DNA from: Microbacterium mangrovi
Lineage (GTDB): Bacteria; Actinomycetota; Actinomycetes; Actinomycetales; Microbacteriaceae
Length of the DNA stretch: 64,000 bases
Assembly: GCF_000802305.1 (NCBI RefSeq)
Contig: NZ_JTDK01000006.1
Coordinates: forward strand, 496,001-560,000
Reading direction: 5' to 3'
Of this stretch, positions 16,058-26,748 are shown piece by piece (the first letter of the stretch is position 1; each line of letters begins with the position of its first letter). The notes beneath the pieces are model-generated. The model worked only from the letters and a program-made list of their open reading frames with translations, ran no database searches and was not told the origin of the DNA. The translations under genes were made by a program, and so were the position numbers.

Positions 16058-16132
16058 CGTTTCGACTCGCTGCGCTCGCTCAACGACCGGGGCACCACGT
16101 GATTCGACTCGCTGCGCCCACTCAACGACCGG
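16058..16132. repeat. Two further copies of the intergenic repeat unit
   Basis: A complete forward unit lies at 16058-16090. A degenerate one (GATTCGACTCGCTGCGCCCA to CGACCG) lies at 16101-16132. Both have the same orientation, and no reverse partner follows. They are the same family as at 15495-15692. Confidence 0.75.
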
Positions 16133-16159
16133 GGGCGAAACGAGGGCGGCCGTGGGACG

Positions 16160-16648
16160 ATGCAGAACATGATCAGCGTTGCACTGGTGCGCCATGCGAA
16201 ATCCGACTGGGGCGACCCGAACCTGCCCGATCACGACCGTCCCCTCAATCAGCGCGGGACGCGGGACGCGCCCGCACAGGCAGCCCGGCTGGCGGACACC
16301 GGGTTCCGCCCCGACGTGATCCTGTCGTCCACGGCGCTGCGCGCCCGCACCACCGCGCAGGCGTTCGCCGGCGAGTTCGGGCTCGAGATCGACCTTCAGC
16401 GTCAGCTCTACGGCGCACCCGCGCCCACCCTGCTGCGCGCGATCGAGACCGCCGGGCTCGCCGGAGCCGAGTCGGTGCTCATCGTCGCCCACGACCCCGG
16501 GATGAGCGACCTCGCCTACGCCCTGTCGGCCGAGCGGATCGACCGGATGCCGACCTGCGCGATCGCCCGGTTCACGTGGCAGGAATCGGACTGGCCGGTG
16601 ATCGACTCCGTCGAGCCCGACGAGTGGGAGCTGATGACGCCGCGATAG
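16160..16648 (+). CDS. Histidine phosphatase family protein (SixA-like)
   Basis: A 162-residue protein of the histidine phosphatase (phosphoglycerate-mutase-like) superfamily. The active-site motif LVRHAKS is at residues 9-15, followed by the SixA-type HDRPLNQRG. The second histidine is in VAHDPGMSD (near residue 115). The length and the short insert fit the SixA/phosphohistidine phosphatase group. The substrate may be a phosphohistidine protein or a small metabolite. A second ATG at 16169 is also possible; neither start has a clear ribosome binding site. Confidence 0.88.
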   Translation: MQNMISVALVRHAKSDWGDPNLPDHDRPLNQRGTRDAPAQAARLADTGFRPDVILSSTALRARTTAQAFAGEFGLEIDLQRQLYGAPAPTLLRAIETAGLAGAESVLIVAHDPGMSDLAYALSAERIDRMPTCAIARFTWQESDWPVIDSVEPDEWELMTPR

Positions 16649-16682
16649 CCGTTCCCCGGCCATCGCGGCGCCCATCGGCCGC

Positions 16683-17840
16683 TCAGGCGATGACGACGCC
16701 GTCTTTGTACACGCGCTCGATGATCGGCACCCCCGGCCGGTAGGCCAGGTGGACCCGGGTCGGGGCGTCGAGCAGCACCAGGTCCGCCCGCTTGCCCGGC
16801 CCGATCACCCCGATGTCGTTGCGGCGAAGCGCCCGCGCGCCGCCCGCGGTCGCCGCCCACACGGCCTCGGCGGTCGTCATGTGCATCTCGCGCACGGCGA
16901 GGGCCACCATCAGCGGCATCGAGTTGGTGAAGCACGAACCCGGATTGCAGTCGCAGGCGATCGCCACGGTCGCGCCCGCGTCGATCAGGCGGCGGGCATC
17001 CGGGTACGGCTGCCGCGTCGAGAACTCGACGCCCGGCAGCAGGGTCGCGACCGTGTTCGACCCGGCGAGGGCCGCCACGTCGTCGTCGCTCAGGAAGGTG
17101 CAGTGGTCGACGGACGCCGCACTCATCTCGACGGCGACCTGCACGCCCTCCCCCGGGCCGAGCTGGTTGCCGTGCATGCGCGGGATGAGACCCGCCGCGA
17201 TCCCCGCGGCGAGGATGCGGCGCGCCTCGTCCGCGGTGAACGCGCCGCGCTCGCAGAACACGTCGATGTACTTGGCGTGCGGCGCGACCGCGCGCAGCAT
17301 CGGACCCGTGACGAGGTCGACGTAGTCGTCCCGGGCATCCGCGTACTCGGCGGGGACCACGTGCGCACCGAGGAACGTCACCTCGGGGGTGATCTCCGCG
17401 GCGATCCGCGCCGCCCGGGCCTCGTCGGCGACCGTCAGGCCGTAGCCGGTCTTCACCTCGAGCGTGGTCGTCCCCTGTCGCGCGCTCTCGGCGACGAGCG
17501 CGGCGAGACGCTCGCGCAGTTCCTCGTCGGATGCCGCACGGGTCGCGGTCACGGTGCGCCGGATCCCGCCGGCAGCGTACGGCACGCCCGTCATCCGCGC
17601 CTCGAACTCGTCCGCGCGGTCGCCGGCGAAGACCAGGTGGCTGTGGCTGTCGACGAAGCCGGGGATGACGGCGCGGCCGCCGGCATCCACGACCTCCGCA
17701 TACGCCGGAGCGTCGGCGGCCTGACCCACCCACGTGATGAACCCGTCTTCGATCAGCACGGCGGCGTCGGTCAGGGTGCCGCACCGGTCGTCCCCGATCG
17801 GCACGTTCGTCGTCAGTTCGCCGATGTTCGTGATCAGCAT
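16683..17840 (-). CDS. hutI: Imidazolonepropionase
   Basis: A 385-residue metal-dependent amidohydrolase that opens 4-imidazolone-5-propionate to N-formimino-L-glutamate, the third step of histidine degradation. Metal ligands are visible in the DSHSHLVF segment (near residue 65), in [10 protein letters not shown], and in the late ACDCNPGS segment. An FITWVG N-terminal strand precedes the barrel. It is the last gene of the hut operon, starting 4 bp after hutF, with AGGAGAGGTG upstream of its ATG. It is convergent with the phosphatase gene. Confidence 0.95.
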   Translation of the reverse strand: MLITNIGELTTNVPIGDDRCGTLTDAAVLIEDGFITWVGQAADAPAYAEVVDAGGRAVIPGFVDSHSHLVFAGDRADEFEARMTGVPYAAGGIRRTVTATRAASDEELRERLAALVAESARQGTTTLEVKTGYGLTVADEARAARIAAEITPEVTFLGAHVVPAEYADARDDYVDLVTGPMLRAVAPHAKYIDVFCERGAFTADEARRILAAGIAAGLIPRMHGNQLGPGEGVQVAVEMSAASVDHCTFLSDDDVAALAGSNTVATLLPGVEFSTRQPYPDARRLIDAGATVAIACDCNPGSCFTNSMPLMVALAVREMHMTTAEAVWAATAGGARALRRNDIGVIGPGKRADLVLLDAPTRVHLAYRPGVPIIERVYKDGVVIA

Positions 17841-17844
17841 GGGC

Positions 17845-19074
17845 TCACCTCTCCTGAGGACGGGTCATGCGACCCGCCACGATCGTCGCGGTCACGTCGC
17901 CGGACCGGGCGACGAGCGGCAGCTGGTGCACGTCGGCACCCCACGTCCGGGTCGAGCCGGTGTCGACCTCGACCGCGTCGAAGGCGTCCCCGACCCGGAA
18001 TCCGTCGGTCGCGGACCCCGCTCGCCACAGCTGCGCCGGCGAGAAGACGCCCCGCCGCTGCAGCCGGAGCCGCTGGTCGAGCTCGAGCCGCGCGGTCTCC
18101 TCCCATGGGTCGATCACGGCGTTCTGGTCCGATCCGATCGCCAGCCGCGCACCCGCCGCGAGCAGCTCGGGCGCCGGCCCGATCCCGTCGCCGAGGTCGG
18201 CCTCGGTCGTCGGGCACATCACGATCGTCGCCCCGGCGGCGCCGAGCAGCTGGATGTCGAGGTCGGTGAGGTGCGTCGCGTGCACGGCCGACAGCCGCTC
18301 GGTGACCAGGCCGTGGGCTGCGAGCAGCTGGGTCGGCGTCACCCCGTGGGCGGCCAGGCACTGCTCGTTCTCGGCGGGCTGCTCGGACACGTGCACGTGC
18401 AGCGGCACCTCGGCCGGCAGTCCCGCCGCGACCGCGGCCAGGTCGGTCGGCTCGACCGCCCGCACCGAGTGCACCGCGGCACCGAGCTCGGTGAGCGGAT
18501 GCCCCGCCAGGGCGTCGCGCAGCGCGTGCCAGCGGGCCAGCCAGCCGTGCACGTCACCGTCGCCGAACCGCCGCTGCTCTTCTGCGAGCGGGGCGCCCAC
18601 CCCGCCGCGCAGGTACACCGTGTCGAGCAGGAGCAGCCGGATGCCGGCCGAGGCCGCGGCGTCCGCGAGTGCGATCTCCATGTCGTGGGCGGGGTACGGA
18701 GTGCCGTCCGGCCGGTGGTGCACGTAGTGGAACTCGGCGACCGAGGTGTAGCCGGCATCCCGCATCTCGGTGAACACCCGGGTCGCGAGGTCGCGGTATC
18801 CGTCGGGGGTCAGCGCGCCGGCTTCGGCGTACATGCGGGTGCGCCACTGCCAGAAGTCGCCGCCGTCGTCGTGGGTGCGGCCGCGCAGCAGCCGATGGAA
18901 GGCGTGCGAGTGCGCGTTGACGAAGCCGGGCACGACCGTCGTGAGCTGCACGTCGCCGGCCTGGGCGTGGGTGCCCTGGTCGATTCCGGTGATCGCACCG
19001 TCCTCGGTCTCGATGCGCACCCCGGGCACGAACCGGCCAGCAACGAGCGCGAGCGCGCAGTGGAATGCGGTCAT
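17845..19074 (-). CDS. hutF: Formimidoylglutamate deiminase
   Basis: A 409-residue amidohydrolase-superfamily enzyme that converts N-formimino-L-glutamate to N-formyl-L-glutamate and ammonia. The metal-binding [14 protein letters not shown] is near residue 52, followed by [21 protein letters not shown] and [10 protein letters not shown], in the order of HutF proteins. The start at 19074 overlaps the stop of the upstream amidohydrolase gene (ATGA), which excludes longer in-frame starts. Its presence means this pathway follows the formylglutamate route and so needs a formylglutamate hydrolase next. Confidence 0.93.
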   Translation of the reverse strand: MTAFHCALALVAGRFVPGVRIETEDGAITGIDQGTHAQAGDVQLTTVVPGFVNAHSHAFHRLLRGRTHDDGGDFWQWRTRMYAEAGALTPDGYRDLATRVFTEMRDAGYTSVAEFHYVHHRPDGTPYPAHDMEIALADAAASAGIRLLLLDTVYLRGGVGAPLAEEQRRFGDGDVHGWLARWHALRDALAGHPLTELGAAVHSVRAVEPTDLAAVAAGLPAEVPLHVHVSEQPAENEQCLAAHGVTPTQLLAAHGLVTERLSAVHATHLTDLDIQLLGAAGATIVMCPTTEADLGDGIGPAPELLAAGARLAIGSDQNAVIDPWEETARLELDQRLRLQRRGVFSPAQLWRAGSATDGFRVGDAFDAVEVDTGSTRTWGADVHQLPLVARSGDVTATIVAGRMTRPQER

Positions 19075-20300
19075 GAGGCGTCCCCCGCGAGGTCGCGCAG
19101 CACATCCGCGAGCGCGCGGGCACCGGCTTCGCAGTCCTCGTCGCGCGCCCCTTCGCCCGGCGCGTGCGACACCCCGGTGGGGTTGCGCACGAACACCATC
19201 GCCGTCGGCACGTGCGCGGCGAGGATGCCCGCGTCGTGGCCCGCGCCGGTGGGGATCGCCGGGACGCCGCCGAGCACGGCGGCGATGCGGTCCGTGAGAG
19301 CCGGGTCGAACGCGACGATGGGCGAGAAGGACTCCTCGGCGACGGTGAGGACGCAGCCTTCCGCCGCGACCGCACGGCCGGCGGCCTCGATCGTTGCCGC
19401 GAGCTGCGCGCGCACGTCGTCGTCTTCGGCTGCACGGATGTCGAGCCAGGCCTCGACGCGGGACGCGATCACATTGGTGCCGTTGGGCGTGACCTGGATG
19501 CGGCCGATCGTGGCGCGCGCGGCGGGTCCGGCCGCGCGTGCGGTGTCGCGGACCGCGAGGATCGCCGCCGCCAGGGCCACGACCGGATCGCGGCGCCCGG
19601 CCATCGGCGTGGTCCCGGCGTGGTTGCCCTCGCCGTCGACGGTCAGCCGGTAGCGGCCGTGCGGGATGATCGCCGACGCCACGGAGAGCGGCATCCCGCG
19701 ATCCTCGAGGTCCCGACCCTGCTCGACGTGGAGCTCCACGAACGCGCCGAGGTCCGCCAGCCGGGCCGGATCGGCCCCGAGCGTGGCCGGGTCCAGGCCG
19801 GCGTCGCGCCACGCCTGCTCGAACGTGATCCCGTCGGGATCGCTGCGCGCCCGGACGGCGGCGGGGTCGGATGCCCCGACCAGCAGCCGCGACCCGAGGC
19901 AGGGAAGCCCGAAGCGGCTCCCCTCCTCCTCGGCGAAGGCGACCACGGCCACGGGCCTCGCCGGCCGGAAGCCGGCTGCCTGCAGCTGAGCGACCGCCTC
20001 GAGGGCGCTCACGACGCCGAGCGGGCCGTCGTACGCGCCCCCGCCGGGGACGGAGTCGAGGTGGCTGCCGGTCGCCACGGCATCCGGCCCGCGCGCGCCC
20101 CACCAGGCCCACAGGTTGCCGTTGCCGTCCTGTTCGACCTCGAGTCCCAGGTCGGCCGCGGACCCGCGGAACCAGGCCCGCAGGGCCAGATCCGCGTCAT
20201 CCAGCAGGTGCCGGGAGTATCCACCGCGAACCGGGTCGCGGCCGATGTCGGCGATCTCGCGCATCCTGGCTGCGACGCTGGAGCGCGCGCGCACCGTCAT
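19071..20300 (-). CDS. M20 family amidohydrolase (allantoate/N-carbamoyl-amino-acid type) in hut operon
   Basis: A 409-residue dinuclear-zinc M20 peptidase-family enzyme of the allantoate amidohydrolase/N-carbamoyl-L-amino-acid hydrolase group. Metal and active-site segments are ATGSHLDSVPGGGAYDG (near residue 80), AEEEGSRFG, ELHVEQGRDLEDRG, GEGNHAGTTPM and AGHDAGILA. It is embedded in the hut operon, 1 bp after hutU and overlapping hutF. No hutG-type N-formylglutamate amidohydrolase lies in the cluster, so this enzyme probably hydrolyses N-formyl-L-glutamate to glutamate and formate. That role is inferred from position; by sequence alone it would be called allantoate amidohydrolase. Confidence 0.88.
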   Translation of the reverse strand: MTVRARSSVAARMREIADIGRDPVRGGYSRHLLDDADLALRAWFRGSAADLGLEVEQDGNGNLWAWWGARGPDAVATGSHLDSVPGGGAYDGPLGVVSALEAVAQLQAAGFRPARPVAVVAFAEEEGSRFGLPCLGSRLLVGASDPAAVRARSDPDGITFEQAWRDAGLDPATLGADPARLADLGAFVELHVEQGRDLEDRGMPLSVASAIIPHGRYRLTVDGEGNHAGTTPMAGRRDPVVALAAAILAVRDTARAAGPAARATIGRIQVTPNGTNVIASRVEAWLDIRAAEDDDVRAQLAATIEAAGRAVAAEGCVLTVAEESFSPIVAFDPALTDRIAAVLGGVPAIPTGAGHDAGILAAHVPTAMVFVRNPTGVSHAPGEGARDEDCEAGARALADVLRDLAGDAS

Positions 20301-20301
20301 G

Positions 20302-21962
<1,661 letters not shown>

Positions 21963-21966
<4 letters not shown>

Positions 21967-23519
21967 CGGTTCTCCTTGGTGTTGGTGAAGGCGGCAGCGG
22001 CGACGGCGCCGCTGATCACGAGGTCGGTGACGGCTTCGATGTCGGGCGACACGAAGTGGTCGGGCCCTGGGCCGGGGACGACGGTGCGGACGAGGTCGCG
22101 CACGGCGCCGGTGGCGGTTCCGGGCTGCAGCGGGGCGCGCAGGTCCAGCGCGCGGCAGCCGGTGACGACCTCGACCGCGAGCACGCGGGAGAGACCGTCG
22201 ATGGCGCGGCGGAGCTTGCGGGCGGCGGCCCAGCCCATCGAGACGTGGTCCTCCTGCATGGCGGACGACGGGATGGAGTCGACGGATGCCGGCACCGCGA
22301 GGCGCTTGAGCTCGGAGACGATGCCGGCCGCGGCGTACTGCGCGATCATCAGGCCGGAATCGACCCCGACCTCGTGCGCGAGGAACGGCGGCAGGTCGCG
22401 GTTGCGGGCGACGTCGAGGGCGCGGTCGGTGCGGCGCTCCGAGATGGATGCCAGGTCCGCGACGGCGATCGCGAGGAAGTCCAGCACGTAGGCCACGGGC
22501 GCCCCGTGGAAGTTGCCGTTGGATTCGACGCGGCCGTCGACGGTCACGACGGGGTTGTCGACCGCCGAGGCGAGCTCGCGCAGGGCGACGGTGCGGGCGT
22601 GGTCGGCGGTGTCACGAGCCGCGCCGTGCACGATCGGCGAGCACCGCAGCGAGTACGCGTCCTGCACGCGGCCGTCCTCGGGCCCCTTGTGCGAGGCGAT
22701 GATCGGCGAGTCCGCGAGCAGCGCGCGCAGGTTCGCGGCCGAGGCGCCCTGCCCGACCTGGGGGCGCAGCGCCTGCAGGTCGGCGGCGAACACCGCGTCG
22801 GTGCCCATCTGGCTCTCCACCGAGAGGGCCGCCGCCAGGTCGGCGGTGTCGAACAGGGTCTGCAGGTCGTGCAGCGCCAGCAGCAGCATGCCGAGCATGC
22901 CGTCGGTGCCGTTGATGAGGGCGAGGCCCTCCTTCTCGCGCAGCTCGACCGGCGCGATGGATGCCGCGGCGAGCGCGTCGGCGGCATCCTGCTCGGTGCC
23001 GGCGGCGTCGCGCACGCGTCCTTCGCCCATCGCGGCCAGCGCCACGTGCGACAGCGGCGCGAGGTCGCCGGAGCAGCCGAGCGAGCCGTATTCGCGCACG
23101 ATCGGGGTGATGCCGGCGTTGAGCATGGCCGCGTAGGTCTCGACGACGAGCGGGCGCACGCCGGTGCGCCCGGTGGCGAGGGTCTGCAGGCGCAGCAGGT
23201 GCAGGCCGCGCACGACCTCCCGCTCGACCTCGGGGCCGGTGCCGGCCGCGTGGGAGCGGATCAGGCTGCGCTGCAGCTGCACGCGCCGCTCGGGCTCGAT
23301 GAACTTGGTCGCGAGGGCGCCGAAGCCGGTGGAGATGCCGTAGTGCGGCACGGGGTCGTCGGCGAGCGCCTCGATGAGGGCGCGGGAGGCGGCGACGCGC
23401 TCGAGCGCCGCGGGGGCGATCTCGACGCGGGCGCCGAAGCGGGCGACGGCGACGACGTCGGCGGGGGTGAGGACGTCGGCCCCGACGACGACGACGGAGG
23501 CGGGAGCGGTGGTGGTCAT
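21963..23519 (-). CDS. hutH: Histidine ammonia-lyase
   Basis: A 518-residue enzyme that deaminates L-histidine to urocanate, the first step of the pathway. [16 protein letters not shown] (near residue 55) and the prosthetic-group segment [18 protein letters not shown] (near residue 140) are diagnostic. The MIO cofactor tripeptide is Cys-Ser-Gly rather than the commoner Ala-Ser-Gly; I recall the Cys form from other actinobacterial HutH proteins. I chose the ATG at 23519 over the upstream Met at 23534 because family N-termini begin near here. First gene of the operon, 61 bp from the divergent IclR-type regulator. Confidence 0.95.
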
Positions 23520-23580
23520 GTTCTGATTCCACACCGCGGCAGGTGTCGGCGCGAGGGGTTTGTGGCATCATGTGTCTGGG

Positions 23581-24345
23581 ATGACAGACAAACCACCGCA
23601 GGTTCCGGCCGCCGATCAGACCCTCCGGATCCTCACGTACCTCGCCCGCCAGCCGGCCCCCGTTCCGGCGGCGGCGATGGCGCAGGCGCTCGGCATCCCG
23701 CGCTCGAGCGTCTACCACCTGCTCGACGCCCTCGCCCAGCACGGCTATGTCGTGCACGTCCCCGCGGAGCGCCGCTGGGGCCTGGGGACGGCGGCGTTCG
23801 AGCTCGGCGGCGGCTACAGCCGCCAGCAGCCGATCGCCCGGCTCGGCCGGCGCCTGGTCGCCACGCTCGCCGACCGCACCGGCGAGAGCGCCCACCTGGC
23901 GATCATGAGCGGACGCGACGTCGTGTACATCGTCGAGGAGCGCGCGCCCCGGCGTCCGGCGCTCGTGACCGATGTGGGCGTGCGCCTGCCCGCCCACCTG
24001 ACCGCGACCGGACGCGCGATGCTCGCGGCGCTGCCGGCGGCGCAGATCCGCGCGCTGTTCCCCGACGCCGCGAGCTTCACCGACCGAACCGGCCACGGGC
24101 CCGCGACACCGGGAGCGCTGCGCGAGGTGCTGCGCCGCGTGCGCGCCGACGGCTACGCCTCGGAGGACGGCGAGATCACGCTCGGCCTTCGCTCGGTCGG
24201 CGTGGCCGTGCTCGACCATGCCGGCTGGCCGGTGGCCGCGGTCGCGACCACCTGGGCCGAGGATGCCGCGCAGGATGCCGCATCCCTCGTCCCCGCGGTG
24301 CGCTCCGCCGCCGCGGAGCTGCAGCGGCGCCTCTACGGCCGGTGA
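23581..24345 (+). CDS. IclR family transcriptional regulator, probable hut regulator
   Basis: A 254-residue IclR-type regulator. The N-terminal winged helix (TLRILTYLARQ to SSVYHLLDALAQHGYV, residues 13-58) is followed by the C-terminal effector domain (GRRLVATLADRTGESAHLAI onward). It is transcribed away from the hut operon with only 61 bp between start codons, so it very probably controls hut expression and may sense urocanate or histidine. The ATG at 23581 places the domain normally; a GTG 21 nt upstream is in frame but would add an atypical extension. Confidence 0.88.
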   Translation: MTDKPPQVPAADQTLRILTYLARQPAPVPAAAMAQALGIPRSSVYHLLDALAQHGYVVHVPAERRWGLGTAAFELGGGYSRQQPIARLGRRLVATLADRTGESAHLAIMSGRDVVYIVEERAPRRPALVTDVGVRLPAHLTATGRAMLAALPAAQIRALFPDAASFTDRTGHGPATPGALREVLRRVRADGYASEDGEITLGLRSVGVAVLDHAGWPVAAVATTWAEDAAQDAASLVPAVRSAAAELQRRLYGR

Positions 24346-24390
24346 TCAGTTTCTGAAAGACCCTTTTACTTCCCTTCGTCCCGTCGTATT

Positions 24391-24420
24391 CTGAAAGCAC
24401 TTTTCGAAATGCTCTTTCAG
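24391..24420. promoter_or_regulatory. Nested palindrome upstream of the winged-helix regulator
   Basis: CTGAAAG (24391-24397) and CTTTCAG (24414-24420) flank a perfect inner palindrome, TTTCGAAA (24402-24409). A further CTGAAAG occurs at 24353-24359. The site ends 14 bp before the start of the regulator gene, and a weak TATTCT -10 overlaps its left edge. It looks like an autoregulatory operator. Confidence 0.55.
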
Positions 24421-24434
24421 GATTGGATGCCGTC

Positions 24435-25013
24435 ATGGACGAGAACCGTCGCCGTCTCGACGACCCGGAGGCCCTGGAGGCGCTCGCGCACCCCCTCCGG
24501 CTGAATCTCCTCGGCTACCTCATGTCGGCCGGGCCAGCGACCGCGTCGGCCTGCGCCCGGGCCGTCGGCGACTCCCCCTCCAACTGCAGCTACCACCTGC
24601 GTGTGCTGGCGCGCCACGGCCTCGTCGAGACCGCGGAGACCGAGGACGGCCGCGAACGGCCGTGGCGTGCCACCGTCACTGGCCTCGAGACCCCGCTCGA
24701 CGCCGCCGACCCCGACCTGGCCGCGACGGCCACCGACCTGATCGCGGCCTCGCTGCAGCTGGAGTACCAGCTCGCGCGGGAGCATTTGCGCAGCCGCGAT
24801 TCGCTCGACCCGCAGTGGCGGGAGGCGGACGCACACCTCAACTACGGAGTGCGGGTGACCCCCGCAGAACTGCGTGCGCTCATCGAGCAGATCGATGCGC
24901 TCGTTCGCCCCTACATCGCCGCCACCCGCACGGACGCCCCGGAGGATGCCGCGATCGCGGAACTCTCTCTCCTCGCGTTCCCGCGGCCGACGTTCGGGAA
25001 GCCGAGGACATGA
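24435..25013 (+). CDS. ArsR-like winged-helix transcriptional regulator
   Basis: A 192-residue regulator with an N-terminal ArsR-type winged helix: LEALAHPLRLNLLGYL (residues 14-29), SCARAVGDSPSNCSYHLRVLARHGLVE-like recognition region (residues 38-66), then a helical C-terminal half with no recognised ligand motif. Classical ArsR metal cysteines are lacking. It overlaps the MFS gene that follows (ATGA at 25010-25013), so it most likely controls that transporter and itself through the palindrome just upstream. The inducer is unknown. Confidence 0.87.
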   Translation: MDENRRRLDDPEALEALAHPLRLNLLGYLMSAGPATASACARAVGDSPSNCSYHLRVLARHGLVETAETEDGRERPWRATVTGLETPLDAADPDLAATATDLIAASLQLEYQLAREHLRSRDSLDPQWREADAHLNYGVRVTPAELRALIEQIDALVRPYIAATRTDAPEDAAIAELSLLAFPRPTFGKPRT

Positions 25014-26251
25014 ACGGCGCACAGCGGGCGCGCAGTGCGCTGGCCGCGCCCGCGTTCCGCCGTCTGTGGCTGGCCGGAGTCGTGTCGGACACCGGGGATT
25101 GGTTCCTCTTCGTCGCGCTGCCCCTCGTCGTCCTGCGTCTCAGCGGGTCGGCGGCCGGGGCCTCCCTCGCGTTCGTCCTCGAACTCGCGCCGACGGTGGT
25201 GCTCGCCCCCGTGGCCGCACGCCTCGCGGTCCGTTTCGACCGGCGCCTGCTCATGGTGTGCACGAACCTCGGGCAGGCGCTGGCGCTCGTGCCCCTGGTG
25301 TTCGTCCACGAGGCGTCGCAGCTTCCGATCGTGTACGTCGTCATCGCCGCGCACGCGTCGCTCGCCGCCCTGTTCGAACCGGCGAAGAACTCGCTCCTGC
25401 CGGCGCTCGTCGACGAGGATCAGCTCGTCTCGGCGAACGGCCTGGTGGGCCTCGGGCAGAACCTCGGCCGGCTCGTCGGCGGTCCGCTGGGCGGGGTGGC
25501 CCTCGCTGCGGGCGGGCTCCCCCTGGTCGCCGCCGTCGACGCGGCGAGCTTCGTGGTGTCTGCCGTGCTCATCGCGTCGCTGCCGCGAGGCGCGGGTCGC
25601 CGCATCGCGCCGGCGCCCGAGGCGGAGACGGATGCCACTCCGGGCGTCCTGGCCGCCTTCCGTCTGCTGCCCCTGCGTCCCGTGTTCCTCATCGTCTCCC
25701 TCGCGAGCGTCGCCCAGGGCATGTTCCTGGTGCTGTTCCTGCTGTTCGTGACGGGCCCGCTGGAGGGCACCGCCGCCGACGTCGGGGTGCTGCGCGGGGT
25801 GCAGGCCGTCGGGGCGATCCTCGCCGGCCTCGCACTGGGCTTCCTCGCCCGCGGCGCCACGCCGCGGGCGCTCACCGTCGGCAGCGTCCTCGCCTTCGGC
25901 CTGCTCTCTCTGATCACGTGGAACCTGCCGCGGCTGACGACCGAGCTGTGGCCCTACGTGGTGCTCTTCGCCGTCGTCGGCGCACCGGGGGTCGTCATGA
26001 TGACCGGGGTCGTCAGCGTGCTGCAGACCTCGGCGCCGGCCCGCAGCCTTCCTGCGGCATTCGCCGCGCTCGGCTTGATCGCCGCCGTGGGTCAGGCCGC
26101 CGGCATCCTGATCGCGGGGCTCGCCGGCATCCCGGGCCTGCTGCAGCCCCTGCTCGACGTGCAGGCGGCGCTCTACCTCTGCACGGGGGTCGTGGGGCTC
26201 GTCTGGCTGCGTCGCCCGGCGCCCGCGAAGACCGCCCTCAGTCGACCTTGA
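25010..26251 (+). CDS. MFS transporter
   Basis: A 413-residue major facilitator exporter with about twelve hydrophobic helices. FRRLWLAGVVSDTGDWF opens the protein, as in macrolide-efflux-like (MefA/ENTS-type) MFS proteins. The frame is open far upstream, but the ATG at 25010 overlaps the regulator stop and gives the expected N-terminus. Its 3' end overlaps that of the convergent YbaK-like gene by 14 nt. Co-expression with the winged-helix regulator suggests inducible export of a toxic compound; the substrate is unknown. Confidence 0.88.
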   Translation: MNGAQRARSALAAPAFRRLWLAGVVSDTGDWFLFVALPLVVLRLSGSAAGASLAFVLELAPTVVLAPVAARLAVRFDRRLLMVCTNLGQALALVPLVFVHEASQLPIVYVVIAAHASLAALFEPAKNSLLPALVDEDQLVSANGLVGLGQNLGRLVGGPLGGVALAAGGLPLVAAVDAASFVVSAVLIASLPRGAGRRIAPAPEAETDATPGVLAAFRLLPLRPVFLIVSLASVAQGMFLVLFLLFVTGPLEGTAADVGVLRGVQAVGAILAGLALGFLARGATPRALTVGSVLAFGLLSLITWNLPRLTTELWPYVVLFAVVGAPGVVMMTGVVSVLQTSAPARSLPAAFAALGLIAAVGQAAGILIAGLAGIPGLLQPLLDVQAALYLCTGVVGLVWLRRPAPAKTALSRP

Positions 26252-26714
26252 CGACGTCGCCGCCGGTCAGGCGCACGAGCTCGTCGTAGGTGAGCGGAAA
26301 CACGGTGTGCGGGGTGCCGCCCGCCGCCCAGATCTCCGGGTACGCCGCCAGCGCCTCGTCCACGTAGGTGCGGATCGGCGCCGGATGCCCGGTCGGGGCG
26401 ACCCCGCCGATGGCCTGCCCGGTGGCTTCGCGGACCTGGTCGGGCGTGGCGCGGGCGATCCTGCCGGAGCCGATGCGTTCCGCCAGGAGCTTCGTGTCGA
26501 CCCGGTGGGCACCGCTGGTCATCACCAGGAGCGGCGCATCGTCGGCCCAGAACACGAGGCTGTTGGCGATCGCTCCGACCTCGACCCCGAGCGCCGCTGC
26601 GGCAAGGGCGGCGGTGGCCGCCGAGTCCGGCAGCACGACGATCTCGCCGGAGATGTCCGCAGCGCGCAGCGCGTCGTGGACGAGTCGGCTTCGAACGGGC
26701 AGGTGCGTGGTCAT
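26238..26714 (-). CDS. YbaK/EbsC family aminoacyl-tRNA deacylase-like protein
   Basis: A 158-residue single-domain protein of the YbaK/ProX family, which removes wrongly attached amino acids from tRNA in trans. Visible family segments are AALGVEVGAIANSLVFWAD (residues 38-56), the lysine of VDTKLLAERIG, and the GGVAPTGHP loop near residue 103. It is a free-standing editing domain with no synthetase attached. A leaderless -10 (TAGGCT) precedes the ATG by 6 nt. It is divergent from the metal ATPase gene (34 bp) and convergent with the MFS gene. Confidence 0.88.
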   Translation of the reverse strand: MTTHLPVRSRLVHDALRAADISGEIVVLPDSAATAALAAAALGVEVGAIANSLVFWADDAPLLVMTSGAHRVDTKLLAERIGSGRIARATPDQVREATGQAIGGVAPTGHPAPIRTYVDEALAAYPEIWAAGGTPHTVFPLTYDELVRLTGGDVVKVD

Positions 26715-26720
26715 TCCGCC

Positions 26721-26726
26721 AGCCTA
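26721..26726 (-). promoter_or_regulatory. -10 element for leaderless ybaK-like gene
   Basis: TAGGCT on the minus strand lies 6 nt upstream of the ATG at 26714, with no ribosome binding site. Confidence 0.45.
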
Positions 26727-26748
26727 GGGCGTCTGCCAAAGTGAGGGC

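Noticed and set aside
15495..16132. Insertion sequence or MITE with terminal repeats around the GIY-YIG gene
   Set aside because: No transposase, no target-site duplication and the outer units are not a single matched inverted pair.
26238..26251. Frameshift at the MFS/YbaK convergent overlap
   Set aside because: Both proteins end at normal family lengths; the 14-nt overlap is ordinary in compact genomes.
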